Source of the DNA: Campylobacterales bacterium
Lineage (GTDB): Bacteria; Campylobacterota; Campylobacteria; Campylobacterales; Sulfurimonadaceae
Reading direction: 5' to 3'
NCBI GenBank assembly: GCA_016938595.1
Contig: JAFGUJ010000014.1
Span: forward strand, 1 to 34,980
Length of the DNA: 34,980 nt
This document shows, one piece after another, positions 15,065 to 23,775 of the stretch. The position numbers and the translations under genes are program-made. The first letter of the stretch is position 1. Every line of letters begins with the position of its first letter. Below the pieces are notes generated by a model. That model was not told the DNA's origin, ran no database searches, and saw only the letters and a list, made by a program, of their open reading frames with translations.

Positions 15065-17622
15065 TGTGCCAGTTCCTTCGTAACATAAGTGAGTGCCGCC
15101 TCTTTGGCGTCACCTATTTTCGACGGATCTTTTCCTCCGGCCTGGGCGAAATCCGGACGTCCGCCGCCCCCGCCGCCGAGAATCGGTGCGATCACTTTGA
15201 TCCAGTCCCCTGCTTTGAGCGGGGTGTTTTTCGCACCCGCCGCCAGGAGGACTTTGTCATCTTTGACCTGGAAAAGCATCACTGCTACCGATTCATGGCT
15301 GTTTTTGAGCTCATCTATGCGCTCTTTGATGTCTCCCGCCCCCAGTTCGGCGACGACAACGGCAGTCGTGCCCATCATCGTGACGCTGAGTTCCTCTTTC
15401 GACGCAGACGCCAGTGCCGCCATCTCGGATTTGAGGGTTTTCACCTGCTCTTTGAGCCGCTCGATGCCGGCGAGGACGTCGCGGTTTTTGACCGACGTTT
15501 CGACCTCTTCAAGAAGGGCCCGCTGTGCTTTAAAAAGGTTGTAGGCGGCGTTGCCGCACACCGCTTCGATACGGCGAACCCCTGCGCTCACCCCGCTCTC
15601 CTTGGTGATGACGAACGTTCCAATGGATGCGGTGTTGTCGACGTGTACGCCGCCGCAGAACTCGACCGAAGCAGAGCCGAAATTGACGACACGGACCGTA
15701 TCGCCGTATTTTTCCCCGAACTGTGCTTTGGCGCCGCTTTTCTTCGCATCGTCGATGCTCATTTCGCGTGTCTGCCCTTCAAGGGCATGGAAAACATGGT
15801 AGTTGACCCGCTCTTCGACCAGCGCAATCTCTTCGGGGGTCATCGCCTTGGGATGGGAGAAGTCAAAGCGCAGACGGTTGTGCTCGACAAGTGAGCCAGC
15901 CTGCGAAATATGCTCGCCCAGGATCTCATAGAGCGCCGCGTGCAGAAGGTGGGTCGCCGAGTGGTGCTTGGCAATCTCGTTGCGGGAAGGGTCAACGACC
16001 GCTTCGACCGTCTCACCGACGCTGATGGTCGCTGTCGTTTCGATGTGCGAGAGGTTCAGTCCGTAAAATTTTTTGGTGTCGGTAACGACCGCTTTACCCT
16101 CCAGAGTACCGGTATCTCCTACCTGCCCTCCGCTTTCGGCATAAAACGGGGTCTCTTCGAGCAATACCCACCCTTTCTGATGTGCGTGGAGCTGATCGAC
16201 CCTCTCGAAATTTTCCCCCAGCAGCGCCTGGATTTTGACCGGCGCTTTGGTGTAGGCGTACCCGATGAAGCTGTTGACACCGAACGTCTCGAGAAGCGTT
16301 TTGAAATCCCCTTCGACGTGGGCGTCGCCCGAACCTTTCCATGCCGCTTTGGCCCGTTCGCGCTGTTCGCCCATCAGCCGCTCGAATGTCTCGACGTCGA
16401 GGCTCATGTGTTTCTCGCGGAGCATGTCTTCGGTCAGGTCCAGAGGGAAGCCGAAGGTGTCGTAGAGTTTGAACGCCACTTCGCCGCTGAAGACCTCTTT
16501 GGTGTTTTTGAGCTCTTCGTTGAAAAGTTCGATCCCCGATTGGATCGTTTTGAAAAAGCGCTCCTCCTCGAGCATGATCTGCTCTTTCACGACGGAGAGT
16601 TTTTCGACGATGTACGGATATTGTTTCCCCATCAATTCCGCAACGGTATCGGCAACTTCATACATGAACGGCTTCGTGAATCCCAGAAGATACCCGTGGC
16701 GCACCGCACGGCGCAGAATCCGGCGCAGAACGTAACCGCGCCCTTCGTTGCTGAAATTCGTCCCTTGAGAAAGGAGGAACGTCACGGTGCGGATATGGTC
16801 GGCGATGACACGGTACGATGCCCCCGTAGCGTAGACGTAGGGCTTGCCGATGAGCGCTTCGACTTTTTTGATGATCGGCATGAAAAGCGAACTGTCGTAG
16901 TTGCTCGTCACCCCTTCAAGCACCGCGGTTGCCCGCTCCAGCCCCATCCCCGTATCGATGGAGGGTTTGGGGAGCGGCTTGAGCTCCCCTTTGGCGTTGC
17001 GCTCGTACTGCATGAAGACGAGGTTCCAGATCTCCAGGAACCGGTCGCCGTCTCCCCCCATGTAGTCTTCCGGACCGTTGAAGTGCTCGGCACCCTGATC
17101 GATAAAGATCTCCGAACACGGCCCGCACGGTCCCGTGTCTCCCATCTGCCAGAAGTTGTCTTTGTCCCCCAGACGCATGATGCGATCGGCGGCAATGTGC
17201 TTTTTCCAGATCTCTTCGGCTTCGTCATCGCTTTCATGGACGGTGACCCACAGCTTCTCTTTGGGGAGCTTCATCACTTCGGTGACGAATTCCCACGCAT
17301 GGGCAATCGCCTCTTCTTTGAAATAGTCGCCGAAGCTGAAATTTCCGAGCATCTCGAAAAAAGTGTGGTGACGGGCCGTATGGCCGACGTTTTCAAGGTC
17401 GTTGTGCTTTCCGCCGGCGCGGACACAGGTCTGGGCACTGGTCGCACGCGGATTCGCCGGAATAGGGATATCCCCGGTAAAAATCGATTTGAAAGGGACC
17501 ATCCCCGCATTGGTGAACAGCAGCGTCGCATCGTCGGGGACGAGAGGAGAACTCGGCGTTCTTTCGTGTTGTTTTGATTCGAAAAAGGCCAAAAAGGCTT
17601 CGCGGACATCCATCATTGTCAT
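15061..17622 (-). CDS. alaS: Alanyl-tRNA synthetase
   Basis: Full-length class II synthetase of about 853 residues that charges tRNA-Ala. The catalytic domain begins [19 protein letters not shown] and contains motif-like segments [21 protein letters not shown] and [21 protein letters not shown]. The editing domain has [12 protein letters not shown] and [13 protein letters not shown], the zinc-binding quartet that removes mischarged Ser/Gly. The C-terminal C-Ala domain ends in a glycine-rich stretch [15 protein letters not shown]. Several starts cluster at 17628-17613; the ATG at 17622 is taken, though the ATG at 17616 or 17613 is equally close to the family start. It heads the seven-gene operon down to PBP1A. 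Confidence 0.97.
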   Translation of the reverse strand: MTMMDVREAFLAFFESKQHERTPSSPLVPDDATLLFTNAGMVPFKSIFTGDIPIPANPRATSAQTCVRAGGKHNDLENVGHTARHHTFFEMLGNFSFGDYFKEEAIAHAWEFVTEVMKLPKEKLWVTVHESDDEAEEIWKKHIAADRIMRLGDKDNFWQMGDTGPCGPCSEIFIDQGAEHFNGPEDYMGGDGDRFLEIWNLVFMQYERNAKGELKPLPKPSIDTGMGLERATAVLEGVTSNYDSSLFMPIIKKVEALIGKPYVYATGASYRVIADHIRTVTFLLSQGTNFSNEGRGYVLRRILRRAVRHGYLLGFTKPFMYEVADTVAELMGKQYPYIVEKLSVVKEQIMLEEERFFKTIQSGIELFNEELKNTKEVFSGEVAFKLYDTFGFPLDLTEDMLREKHMSLDVETFERLMGEQRERAKAAWKGSGDAHVEGDFKTLLETFGVNSFIGYAYTKAPVKIQALLGENFERVDQLHAHQKGWVLLEETPFYAESGGQVGDTGTLEGKAVVTDTKKFYGLNLSHIETTATISVGETVEAVVDPSRNEIAKHHSATHLLHAALYEILGEHISQAGSLVEHNRLRFDFSHPKAMTPEEIALVEERVNYHVFHALEGQTREMSIDDAKKSGAKAQFGEKYGDTVRVVNFGSASVEFCGGVHVDNTASIGTFVITKESGVSAGVRRIEAVCGNAAYNLFKAQRALLEEVETSVKNRDVLAGIERLKEQVKTLKSEMAALASASKEELSVTMMGTTAVVVAELGAGDIKERIDELKNSHESVAVMLFQVKDDKVLLAAGAKNTPLKAGDWIKVIAPILGGGGGGRPDFAQAGGKDPSKIGDAKEAALTYVTKELAQ

Positions 17623-17648
17623 ACTCACATTCTGGGTAAAATTGCGCG

Positions 17649-17656
17649 ATTATAGC
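17649..17656 (-). promoter_or_regulatory. -10 box of the alaS operon
   Basis: GCTATAAT on the minus strand (ATTATAGC at 17649-17656), giving a leader of about 20 bases before alaS. The stretch upstream is A/T-rich and lacks a -35 box. It probably drives the whole alaS-to-PBP1A unit. Confidence 0.65.
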
Positions 17657-17745
17657 GAAAGATGGCTTTCTTTTCTTTTTTAATGGAGTAAAGGCAGAAA
17701 ATATTTGACGGAAATGATTTTCGCGGAGACGAGGTTTTTTGCCTA

Positions 17746-17767
17746 CTTTTTTGCCGGAACAAAAAAG
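17746..17767 (-). terminator. Probable leuA terminator hairpin
   Basis: CTTTTTTG at 17746-17753 and CAAAAAAG at 17760-17767 are exact inverted repeats around six bases. On the minus strand the structure begins 14 bases after the leuA stop and is followed by a second A-run. The arms are mostly A-T pairs, so the stem is weak for its length; another element may contribute. Confidence 0.5.
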
Positions 17768-17780
17768 CAGGAGTGCGATT

Positions 17781-19448
17781 TTATGAAAACGCCCGGTTCA
17801 GGGCACTGAACATCGCCTTGATCGACGCGACAGTGATATCGCTGTCGCGCCCGACACCGAAGAAACTCTCGAGCTTCTCGGTCTGGATCTCGATGTAGGC
17901 GATCGCCTCGGCGCTGGAAAGCTCTCCGTGCGAATGCTCGCTGTAGGAGAGCACTTTGAACGGATGGGAATATTCCGCCATCAACGCGTTCTTGGACGCA
18001 TCGATCGGGCCGTTCCCTTCCCCTTCGCTTCGGATCAGCTTACCGTTGTGCTTGTATTCGAGGACGCATTTGACCCGTTTGTCTTTGGCGCTCTCACTGA
18101 CCACCGAATAATCGATAAACTCGATATCGTGCGGCTCGCCGAAATAGGTCTTCTCGAAAATTCCGAAGATCTCTTCGCTTGAGAGCTCCCGCCCCGCCTC
18201 GTCGGTGACGTGCTGGACGATCCGGCCGATCTCGGGGTGCATTTTTTTGGGGAGTGAATAGCCGAATTTGTCCTCGAGGACATAGGCGACTCCCCCCTTG
18301 CCCGACTGGGAATTGATCCGGATGATCCCCTCGTAGTTGCGTCCGACATCCTGAGGATCGATCGGCAGGTAGGGCACCTCCCAGAACGCATCCTCTTTGC
18401 TCCGCTGGTAGGCGAGTCCCTTGTTGATGGCATCCTGATGCGATCCTGAGAACGCCGTATAGACCAGTTCCCCGACATACGGATGGCGAACGTGCGTTTC
18501 GATGTCAGTGCACGCCTCGACCGTTTTGACGACCGTCTCGAGATCGCTGAAATCGAGCTCGGGGTCTACTCCCTGGGTGTACATGTTCAGTGCCAGGGTA
18601 ATGATATCGACGTTCCCCGTCCGCTCTCCGTTGCTGAGCAGTGTCCCCTCGACCCGGTCGGCTCCGGCCAGCAGCGCCAGCTCGGTCGCCGCGACGGAGG
18701 TGCCCCGGTCGTTGTGGGTATGGGTCGAAATCAGGACGTGCTCGCGGTTGGTGAGGTGGCGGCTCATCCACTCCACCTGATCGGCGTAGACATTGGGGGT
18801 CGCCATTTCGACCGTTGCGGGAAGGTTGATGATCACCTTGCGCTCCGCACTAATCCCCCAGCGATCCGTCACCGCGTTACAGATGCGGGCGGCGAACTCC
18901 AGTTCGGTCCCCGTAAAGCTCTCGGGAGAGTACTCGAGCATGATCTCGCCGTCGTGCTTGGCTGCACGGGCTTTTACCATATCGACACCCTCGAGGGCGA
19001 GGGCGATAATCTCATCCTGCTCTTTTCCGAAGACGATCTTGCGCTGCGCGACCGACGTGGAGTTGTAGAGGTGGACGATCGCTTTTTTGACCCCCGCGAG
19101 GGCTTCGAACGTCTTGTCGATCAGGTGTTCCCGCGCCTGGACGAGGACCTGGATCGTGACGTCATCGGGGATCAGTTTCTTTTCGACGAGGGTGCGGAGA
19201 AAATCGAACTCGACTTTCGACGCTGAGGGAAAACCCACCTCTATGTGTTTAAATCCGAGTTTCAGCAAGAGAGAGAAGAGGGTGAGTTTCTGATCCAGAT
19301 TCATCGGCGTGATCAATGCCTGATTTCCGTCACGGAGATCGACGCTGCACCAGATCGGGGCGTGCGTGATGGTTTTGGACGGCCAAACGCGGTTTGGCAA
19401 ATCGACTTGCGGATAGGGGCGGTATTTGCCCGATGAAGTGTGTTTCAT
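17781..19448 (-). CDS. leuA: 2-isopropylmalate synthase, long (type 2) form
   Basis: A 555-residue enzyme catalysing acetyl-CoA plus 2-oxoisovalerate to 2-isopropylmalate, the committed step of leucine synthesis. It has the long LeuA2 architecture with N-terminal PNRVWPSKTITHAPIWCSVDLRDGNQ, metal and catalytic residues in DLRDGNQ and STHTHNDRGT, the NGERTGNVD loop, and a C-terminal regulatory domain that in relatives binds leucine. The ATG is preceded by AAGGAG seven bases upstream. It is monocistronic here, away from leuBCD. Its promoter is at 19510-19517, leaving a leader of about 55 bases with no run of leucine codons, so classical attenuation is not supported. Confidence 0.96.
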   Translation of the reverse strand: MKHTSSGKYRPYPQVDLPNRVWPSKTITHAPIWCSVDLRDGNQALITPMNLDQKLTLFSLLLKLGFKHIEVGFPSASKVEFDFLRTLVEKKLIPDDVTIQVLVQAREHLIDKTFEALAGVKKAIVHLYNSTSVAQRKIVFGKEQDEIIALALEGVDMVKARAAKHDGEIMLEYSPESFTGTELEFAARICNAVTDRWGISAERKVIINLPATVEMATPNVYADQVEWMSRHLTNREHVLISTHTHNDRGTSVAATELALLAGADRVEGTLLSNGERTGNVDIITLALNMYTQGVDPELDFSDLETVVKTVEACTDIETHVRHPYVGELVYTAFSGSHQDAINKGLAYQRSKEDAFWEVPYLPIDPQDVGRNYEGIIRINSQSGKGGVAYVLEDKFGYSLPKKMHPEIGRIVQHVTDEAGRELSSEEIFGIFEKTYFGEPHDIEFIDYSVVSESAKDKRVKCVLEYKHNGKLIRSEGEGNGPIDASKNALMAEYSHPFKVLSYSEHSHGELSSAEAIAYIEIQTEKLESFFGVGRDSDITVASIKAMFSALNRAFS

Positions 19449-19509
19449 ACGAAACTCCTTGTTGAAAATCTCTTCTCATTCCCCTTGCTGTTGGCAAATG
19501 AGCATCGTG

Positions 19510-19517
19510 ATTATAGC
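19510..19517 (-). promoter_or_regulatory. -10 box of leuA
   Basis: GCTATAAT on the minus strand (ATTATAGC at 19510-19517), about 62 bases upstream of the leuA ATG. No -35 box is recognisable. Confidence 0.6.
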
Positions 19518-19552
19518 AAAAAGGGCTTTTATCGCGTTTATGGAAAGAGTGT

Positions 19553-19560
19553 ACTATAAT
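19553..19560 (+). promoter_or_regulatory. -10 box of the MshQ-like gene and first pilus block
   Basis: ACTATAAT at 19553-19560, 36 bases upstream of the GTG start. It lies back to back with the leuA promoter, the two -10 boxes being about 40 bases apart. A Shine-Dalgarno AAAGGAAAG precedes the gene. Confidence 0.55.
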
Positions 19561-19596
19561 TAGTCTATAAAGCGGGGGATATCAAAGGAAAGAAAA

Positions 19597-21825
19597 GTGA
19601 AAAAAGCTGTTTTGTTTTTTATCATCTCACTCACCTTTGCATTCCAGAGCTGGGGCGCCTGTTCAAACACGTACGGGCAGGTTTTTATCAACGAGACAAA
19701 TACCAAAGACAATTTCATTGAAATCTATGTTTTGGATACCGCTCCAACAGGAAGCTACACTGTCAAAGCGTGTATTTCAGACACCGACTGTTCTACTGCG
19801 ACCTACCTCGTCAACGGTACCTCATCATGGTACGTCAAAAATTTCAACCTGATCAGCAACCGCTCTGAATTTGACATCACGTTGTACGGTCCGGACGAAA
19901 ATGTGGCCGATTACATCCGGATCGGCGATCCTCCCACAACCTATAACACCGATTACCAAAACTGTCCTTCGATCCTTTCGAAACTCAACACATCCGCCCA
20001 TACCTACCATCGGACCAACAGCGGACAGCGCGATTTTTACCGCTCTCCGGACGGATCTTCGACCTGGCAGGAGAGCAATTGGCAGGACGATACCAAAGGT
20101 TCATCCAATACCGGCGACATGCCCCCTCCCCCCGAATGCACCTCGTTTGCCTACGACCTCTACCACACCGCTGATCCCTACCGCCTCCAGACCCGCCTCT
20201 CCTCACACCCCTTCGACGTGAACGTCACCGTCGCCTGCACCGGCACCGGTACCATTCCCTCCCGAAAAATTGTAAACCTCTACGGCTTCAGCGGCGACTG
20301 TCCGGCCGACATTGCAGGGCTGCCCATGGTGTGGAGCGGGGCGGCGGACATCAACGACACCGTCCGCACCATCACGCTGAGCGGGCTCAACAGTCCGAAG
20401 GCCTATTCGAACCTCAGGCTGATGCTCGAAACCGACACAGGGGAGCTACACTGCTCCTCCGACCATTTTTCCCTTCGGCCTTCGACCTTTGCCATCGTTT
20501 CCCCGGCCTCGCCGATCCGTGCCGGGGAGATCACCGTGCAGGTCTCGGCGACAGAGAGCGACGGCGGGTATGACGGCACCGCGATCGCGACGACGGCCCT
20601 ACAGATTCCCGATCCCGAATGCCCCGTCACAAACGGCTTTTTGGCCATGGGGAGCACCTCCGAACCCCTCTCCCTGGCGTTTGCGAACGATGTTCATACG
20701 TCGGAGATGAACGCGACCGACATCGGGGAGATCGTCCTCAACGTCAAAGACACGGCATGGACGACGGTCGATCAGGCCGGTGACTGCATCCTCGAGAGCA
20801 ATGCGACCATTCCCGATGCACTCGGACGGATCGGATGCAATGTCGAGAACAATCTCTCGCTGAAAATCGTCCCCCACCATTTCGACGTCAATTCCACCCT
20901 TTCCGATTTCGCGGGGGGAACGTTCACCTACCTGAGCCGCGATCTGGCGATGTCAGCCGATATGAACATCAAAATAACGGCCAAAACGTCCGGAGGGAAA
21001 ACAACCCTCAATTACACCGACGGATGCTACGCCAAACCCTCGACCCTCACGCTGCAGCATTCGCAGGTTCCCGATCCCCTCTCCCGAATCCTCTACGATC
21101 TCAACGGCGTGGAGGACAACGTCACCAAAAACGGCGATATGACCCTCAGCCTCGCCGAATCGGTTTTTTCTCAAGGGATTGCGCCGCTGCTGATGCGGCT
21201 CAATTTCGACCGCGACCCGTCCAGGGTCCTCAACCCGTTTGATTTCACGCTCCAGTCGGCCGTCGTCGTCGACAGCGACGCCACCAGCAGCGCCGACGGG
21301 CTAAGCGAGCTTGCAGGGACGGCAACCTATCTCTACGGCAGAGTCCGGGTCTACGACATCGCGACCGATGCCCCCTCCGCCCCCAATCCGGTCGAATTCG
21401 AAATCTACAGCTCGACTCCGGCGGGATTTGTCAGCGGGATGCCCCAGAATACGCTCGGATGGTACCGCAATCTCCACCACGATGCGGCCGCCGAAGGAAA
21501 CGTCATCCGCGGCGGGTTCAGCGCGGGATCCGACGATCCGGACGTCGGCACCTCGGCACTCCCCTCCTACGGCGTCCAGATCGTCACCGTCACCGCCTCC
21601 GAAGACAAAACGGTCCACCTCGACATCGCGCCGTGGCTGTGGTATTCCCGCACCAATAATTACGACTACGCCGCCGGTTGCAACAGCCATCCGTGCTTTC
21701 TCTACGACCATACCGGCACCGCCTCGGGGGTTACAGGGGTCACCAGCGGAATCTACCAAGGGAGCGATTTTGAGATGAAACCGGCCAAAGAGATCACCAA
21801 CAAAGGGGTGAAACTCTTTCGATGA
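19597..21825 (+). CDS. Large secreted MshQ-like pilus-associated protein
   Basis: A 742-residue exported protein starting at a GTG with AAAGGAAAG upstream. A Sec signal peptide ends at about residue 20 (SWGA). Residues 21-125 begin GQVFINETNTKDNFIEIYVLD, which resembles a lamin-tail-like beta domain. After a Pro-rich hinge (GDMPPPPEC) comes a long cysteine-containing beta-rich region with SSDHFSLRPSTFAI and, near the C-terminus, YLYGRVRVYD, patterns typical of MshQ and its DUF6701 domain. MshQ belongs to the MSHA pilus locus and is thought to be a surface or tip component. Its last codons overlap the first pilin gene (ATGA). Its position first, not last, in the locus differs from Vibrio. Exact role is unknown. 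Confidence 0.82.
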   Translation: MKKAVLFFIISLTFAFQSWGACSNTYGQVFINETNTKDNFIEIYVLDTAPTGSYTVKACISDTDCSTATYLVNGTSSWYVKNFNLISNRSEFDITLYGPDENVADYIRIGDPPTTYNTDYQNCPSILSKLNTSAHTYHRTNSGQRDFYRSPDGSSTWQESNWQDDTKGSSNTGDMPPPPECTSFAYDLYHTADPYRLQTRLSSHPFDVNVTVACTGTGTIPSRKIVNLYGFSGDCPADIAGLPMVWSGAADINDTVRTITLSGLNSPKAYSNLRLMLETDTGELHCSSDHFSLRPSTFAIVSPASPIRAGEITVQVSATESDGGYDGTAIATTALQIPDPECPVTNGFLAMGSTSEPLSLAFANDVHTSEMNATDIGEIVLNVKDTAWTTVDQAGDCILESNATIPDALGRIGCNVENNLSLKIVPHHFDVNSTLSDFAGGTFTYLSRDLAMSADMNIKITAKTSGGKTTLNYTDGCYAKPSTLTLQHSQVPDPLSRILYDLNGVEDNVTKNGDMTLSLAESVFSQGIAPLLMRLNFDRDPSRVLNPFDFTLQSAVVVDSDATSSADGLSELAGTATYLYGRVRVYDIATDAPSAPNPVEFEIYSSTPAGFVSGMPQNTLGWYRNLHHDAAAEGNVIRGGFSAGSDDPDVGTSALPSYGVQIVTVTASEDKTVHLDIAPWLWYSRTNNYDYAAGCNSHPCFLYDHTGTASGVTGVTSGIYQGSDFEMKPAKEITNKGVKLFR

Positions 21826-22472
21826 GAAACGGACTGACCCTTATAGAGCTGATCTTGTCGATGATGATCATCGGCGTCGTTTTCACTGTCATCCCCCGTC
21901 TGATCCTCTCGATGAATCAGAGCACTCAGGTGACGATCAAGGAAGAGGCGATGTACAACGCCCTGGCGCAGATCGGGATGATCACAGCTCTCCCCTGGGA
22001 CAACAATAACACCCAAAACAGCCAGATCCTCGGTGTCACCCACGGCGACGGGGCATATGAGTGCAACACGACCAGTGGCTACCGGATCGGCGGATTCGTC
22101 GGGGGGCGCAACTGCATTTCCCCTGCGGGAACCGATTTCAATGCCGGCGTCATCGGGCGCGAAGACGCAGAGTATAACGACATCGACGACTACCACGACA
22201 CCAATATCACCGCCGACAAGAACTGCTCCACGACCGTTAAAAAAGGGCTTTACGTCATGGACACGAGCGTCGCCTACGTCGATGATCCCCAGCCTCTGGG
22301 CAGTGCCGCTTTAAACACGGTTCCCAAAGGAATCGGCGAATCCTCCAACACCAAATACGTCCGGGTACAGGTAAAATACGGAAGCGATGCGCGGCGGCAA
22401 GGGTGCATCACGGCTCTGGAATACCATTCGTTCAATCTCGGCCATATCCAGATCAACAGCAGGAGCTGGTAA
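21822..22472 (+). CDS. Type IV prepilin-like protein (MshD-like minor pilin)
   Basis: A 216-residue protein with a class III prepilin leader MRNG followed by LTLIELILSMMIIGVVF: Gly at -1, Leu at +1 and Glu at +5, so it should be cleaved and methylated by a prepilin peptidase. The globular part has four or more cysteines (ECNTTSG, NCIS, NCSTT, GCIT) that probably form disulphides, and ends in a hydrophobic-polar strand (HIQINSRSW). Length and position suggest the MshD type of minor pilin that primes pilus assembly. Both ends overlap neighbours (ATGA at the start, TAATG at the stop). Confidence 0.85.
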   Translation: MRNGLTLIELILSMMIIGVVFTVIPRLILSMNQSTQVTIKEEAMYNALAQIGMITALPWDNNNTQNSQILGVTHGDGAYECNTTSGYRIGGFVGGRNCISPAGTDFNAGVIGREDAEYNDIDDYHDTNITADKNCSTTVKKGLYVMDTSVAYVDDPQPLGSAALNTVPKGIGESSNTKYVRVQVKYGSDARRQGCITALEYHSFNLGHIQINSRSW

Positions 22473-23341
22473 TGCGCCGCGGCTACACCCTCATCGAGAT
22501 CATTATCACCGTTGCCATCACCGGAATCCTGTCGGTCGGAATGTTCAAGGCGTTCGAAGCGGTCACGCTTCGAAGCGAAAAAGCCAAAATTCTCACCTCC
22601 CTCTCACTCGATTCGCAAAGCGCTTTGGACCAGATCAGCCTCCTCCTCTACCACCGCGCCCCGATGTCGGTCAGCGGCTACAATCTGGGGGACCCTGCCC
22701 GTATCCCCCTTGACCAGTCGGTCGACAAAACGGTGATCGAATGGATAGGCATTGCTCATGAGAGCTATGCGGCGGGGGATTACAGCACCTTTGTCGATAT
22801 GAACCGATCGCACAGGCCCGTGCTCCACACCCCCCAAACAACCAAAAGCGCCATCGAAGCGACCCAGAACGCCAAATGGGAAAGCTTTACGTGGAACGAT
22901 ATCGCCCTGATTTTTTCGGGAACGTTCGACGAAGGAACCCCCGCGCTCCATCCCATCATGATGAGCGCCGACGAGACCATCACCTTTACCGGCACCGCCC
23001 CGGATACCATCTATGAAAAATACCTTCTCGCCGATTCGGCCTATGCGGTGACGCGGGGAGAGCATATTGACCAGAGCGCCCCGTGCATAGTGGCACTGGG
23101 CCTCACTCCGCAAGTGCTGGACAACGCCCTGCTCCTCTTTTATGACTACCGCCCGTGGAAAGGAGAGACCTTCTGCGCCGACACCCCTAACGGAGGAGGA
23201 AAAGTGGGGATTCTTGCCCTCGATACCAATGCGTTTCGCGCGCGCATGGTTAACCGCACGATCCGTCTTTCGATCGACATGAACCGCAGCGTACGGGGAG
23301 GCAATCCGGTGAAACTCTCCAAACAAAAAGTGGTATTCTGA
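22472..23341 (+). CDS. Type IV prepilin-like protein (MshO/PilW/GspJ-like)
   Basis: A 289-residue minor pilin. The ATG at 22472 overlaps the preceding TAA and gives the leader MRRG before YTLIEIIITVAITGIL, with Gly -1 and Glu +5. A longer upstream extension in this frame would place a leader of 24 residues before the cleavage site and is rejected. The large soluble domain has two cysteines (APCIV, ETFCAD) and the pattern LDNALLLFYDYRPW followed by an Ile/Val-rich C-terminus, fitting MshO/PilW-like proteins, which sit next to the tip in minor-pilin complexes. The stop overlaps the next start (TGATG). Confidence 0.85.
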   Translation: MRRGYTLIEIIITVAITGILSVGMFKAFEAVTLRSEKAKILTSLSLDSQSALDQISLLLYHRAPMSVSGYNLGDPARIPLDQSVDKTVIEWIGIAHESYAAGDYSTFVDMNRSHRPVLHTPQTTKSAIEATQNAKWESFTWNDIALIFSGTFDEGTPALHPIMMSADETITFTGTAPDTIYEKYLLADSAYAVTRGEHIDQSAPCIVALGLTPQVLDNALLLFYDYRPWKGETFCADTPNGGGKVGILALDTNAFRARMVNRTIRLSIDMNRSVRGGNPVKLSKQKVVF

Positions 23342-23775
23342 TGCGCCCGGCATTCGGTCTTCCCCAGGTTCTCCTCATTATCCTCTTTGTCGGGGGGATC
23401 GTCACCGTCACGATGCGCTACGCCTCGCTGGGGGCTCAGCACTATGCCGACAGCTACACCCGCGAACAGGCCGAGCTGTTTTTGCACAGCGCGACCGAAG
23501 CGGCACTGCTGCGTATCGGCGCATTTGACCGCAGTGGCGGGGAGTGCATGAAAGAACTCACCGTCACCTCATCAGACGGGCGGCTGGAAGCCAATGTCAC
23601 CGTCGAGCGCTATTACCTCGCAGACGGTTCAGCCTGTAGCAATCTCCCCTACACCCCGATCCAGACGGAAGAGTCCCACGGGATGGTGAGCATGCGGGTA
23701 GTGGTCGCCACCCTCTCCCACCCCAAAAACCTCCACCCGATCCGACTTCAACGAAGGAGCCTGCAGCGCCCATGA
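23341..23775 (+). CDS. PilX/MshP-like minor pilin without the Glu+5 residue
   Basis: A 144-residue protein with one N-terminal hydrophobic helix. The likely prepilin junction is FG before LPQVLLIILFVGGIVTV, but the usual Glu at +5 is Leu. MshP, PilX and GspK proteins frequently lack Glu+5 because they cap the fibre tip. The remainder has two cysteines (GECMK, SACSN) and the segment HYADSYTREQAELFLHSATEAALLRI, an amphipathic helix typical of pilins. It lies between the MshO-like and the GspH-like genes with overlaps at both ends (TGATG, ATGA), the place expected for mshP. Confidence 0.75.
   Translation: MRPAFGLPQVLLIILFVGGIVTVTMRYASLGAQHYADSYTREQAELFLHSATEAALLRIGAFDRSGGECMKELTVTSSDGRLEANVTVERYYLADGSACSNLPYTPIQTEESHGMVSMRVVVATLSHPKNLHPIRLQRRSLQRP

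Noticed and set aside
15910-17577. Long open frame (555 codons) on the plus strand opposite alaS
   Set aside because: Antisense shadow of alaS; the composition is low in hydrophobic core patterns and rich in Arg/Asp/Phe as expected for the complementary frame.
19449-19509. Leucine leader peptide/attenuator before leuA
   Set aside because: A tiny frame (MLICQQQGE) exists in the leader, but it has a single leucine codon and no alternative terminator hairpin.
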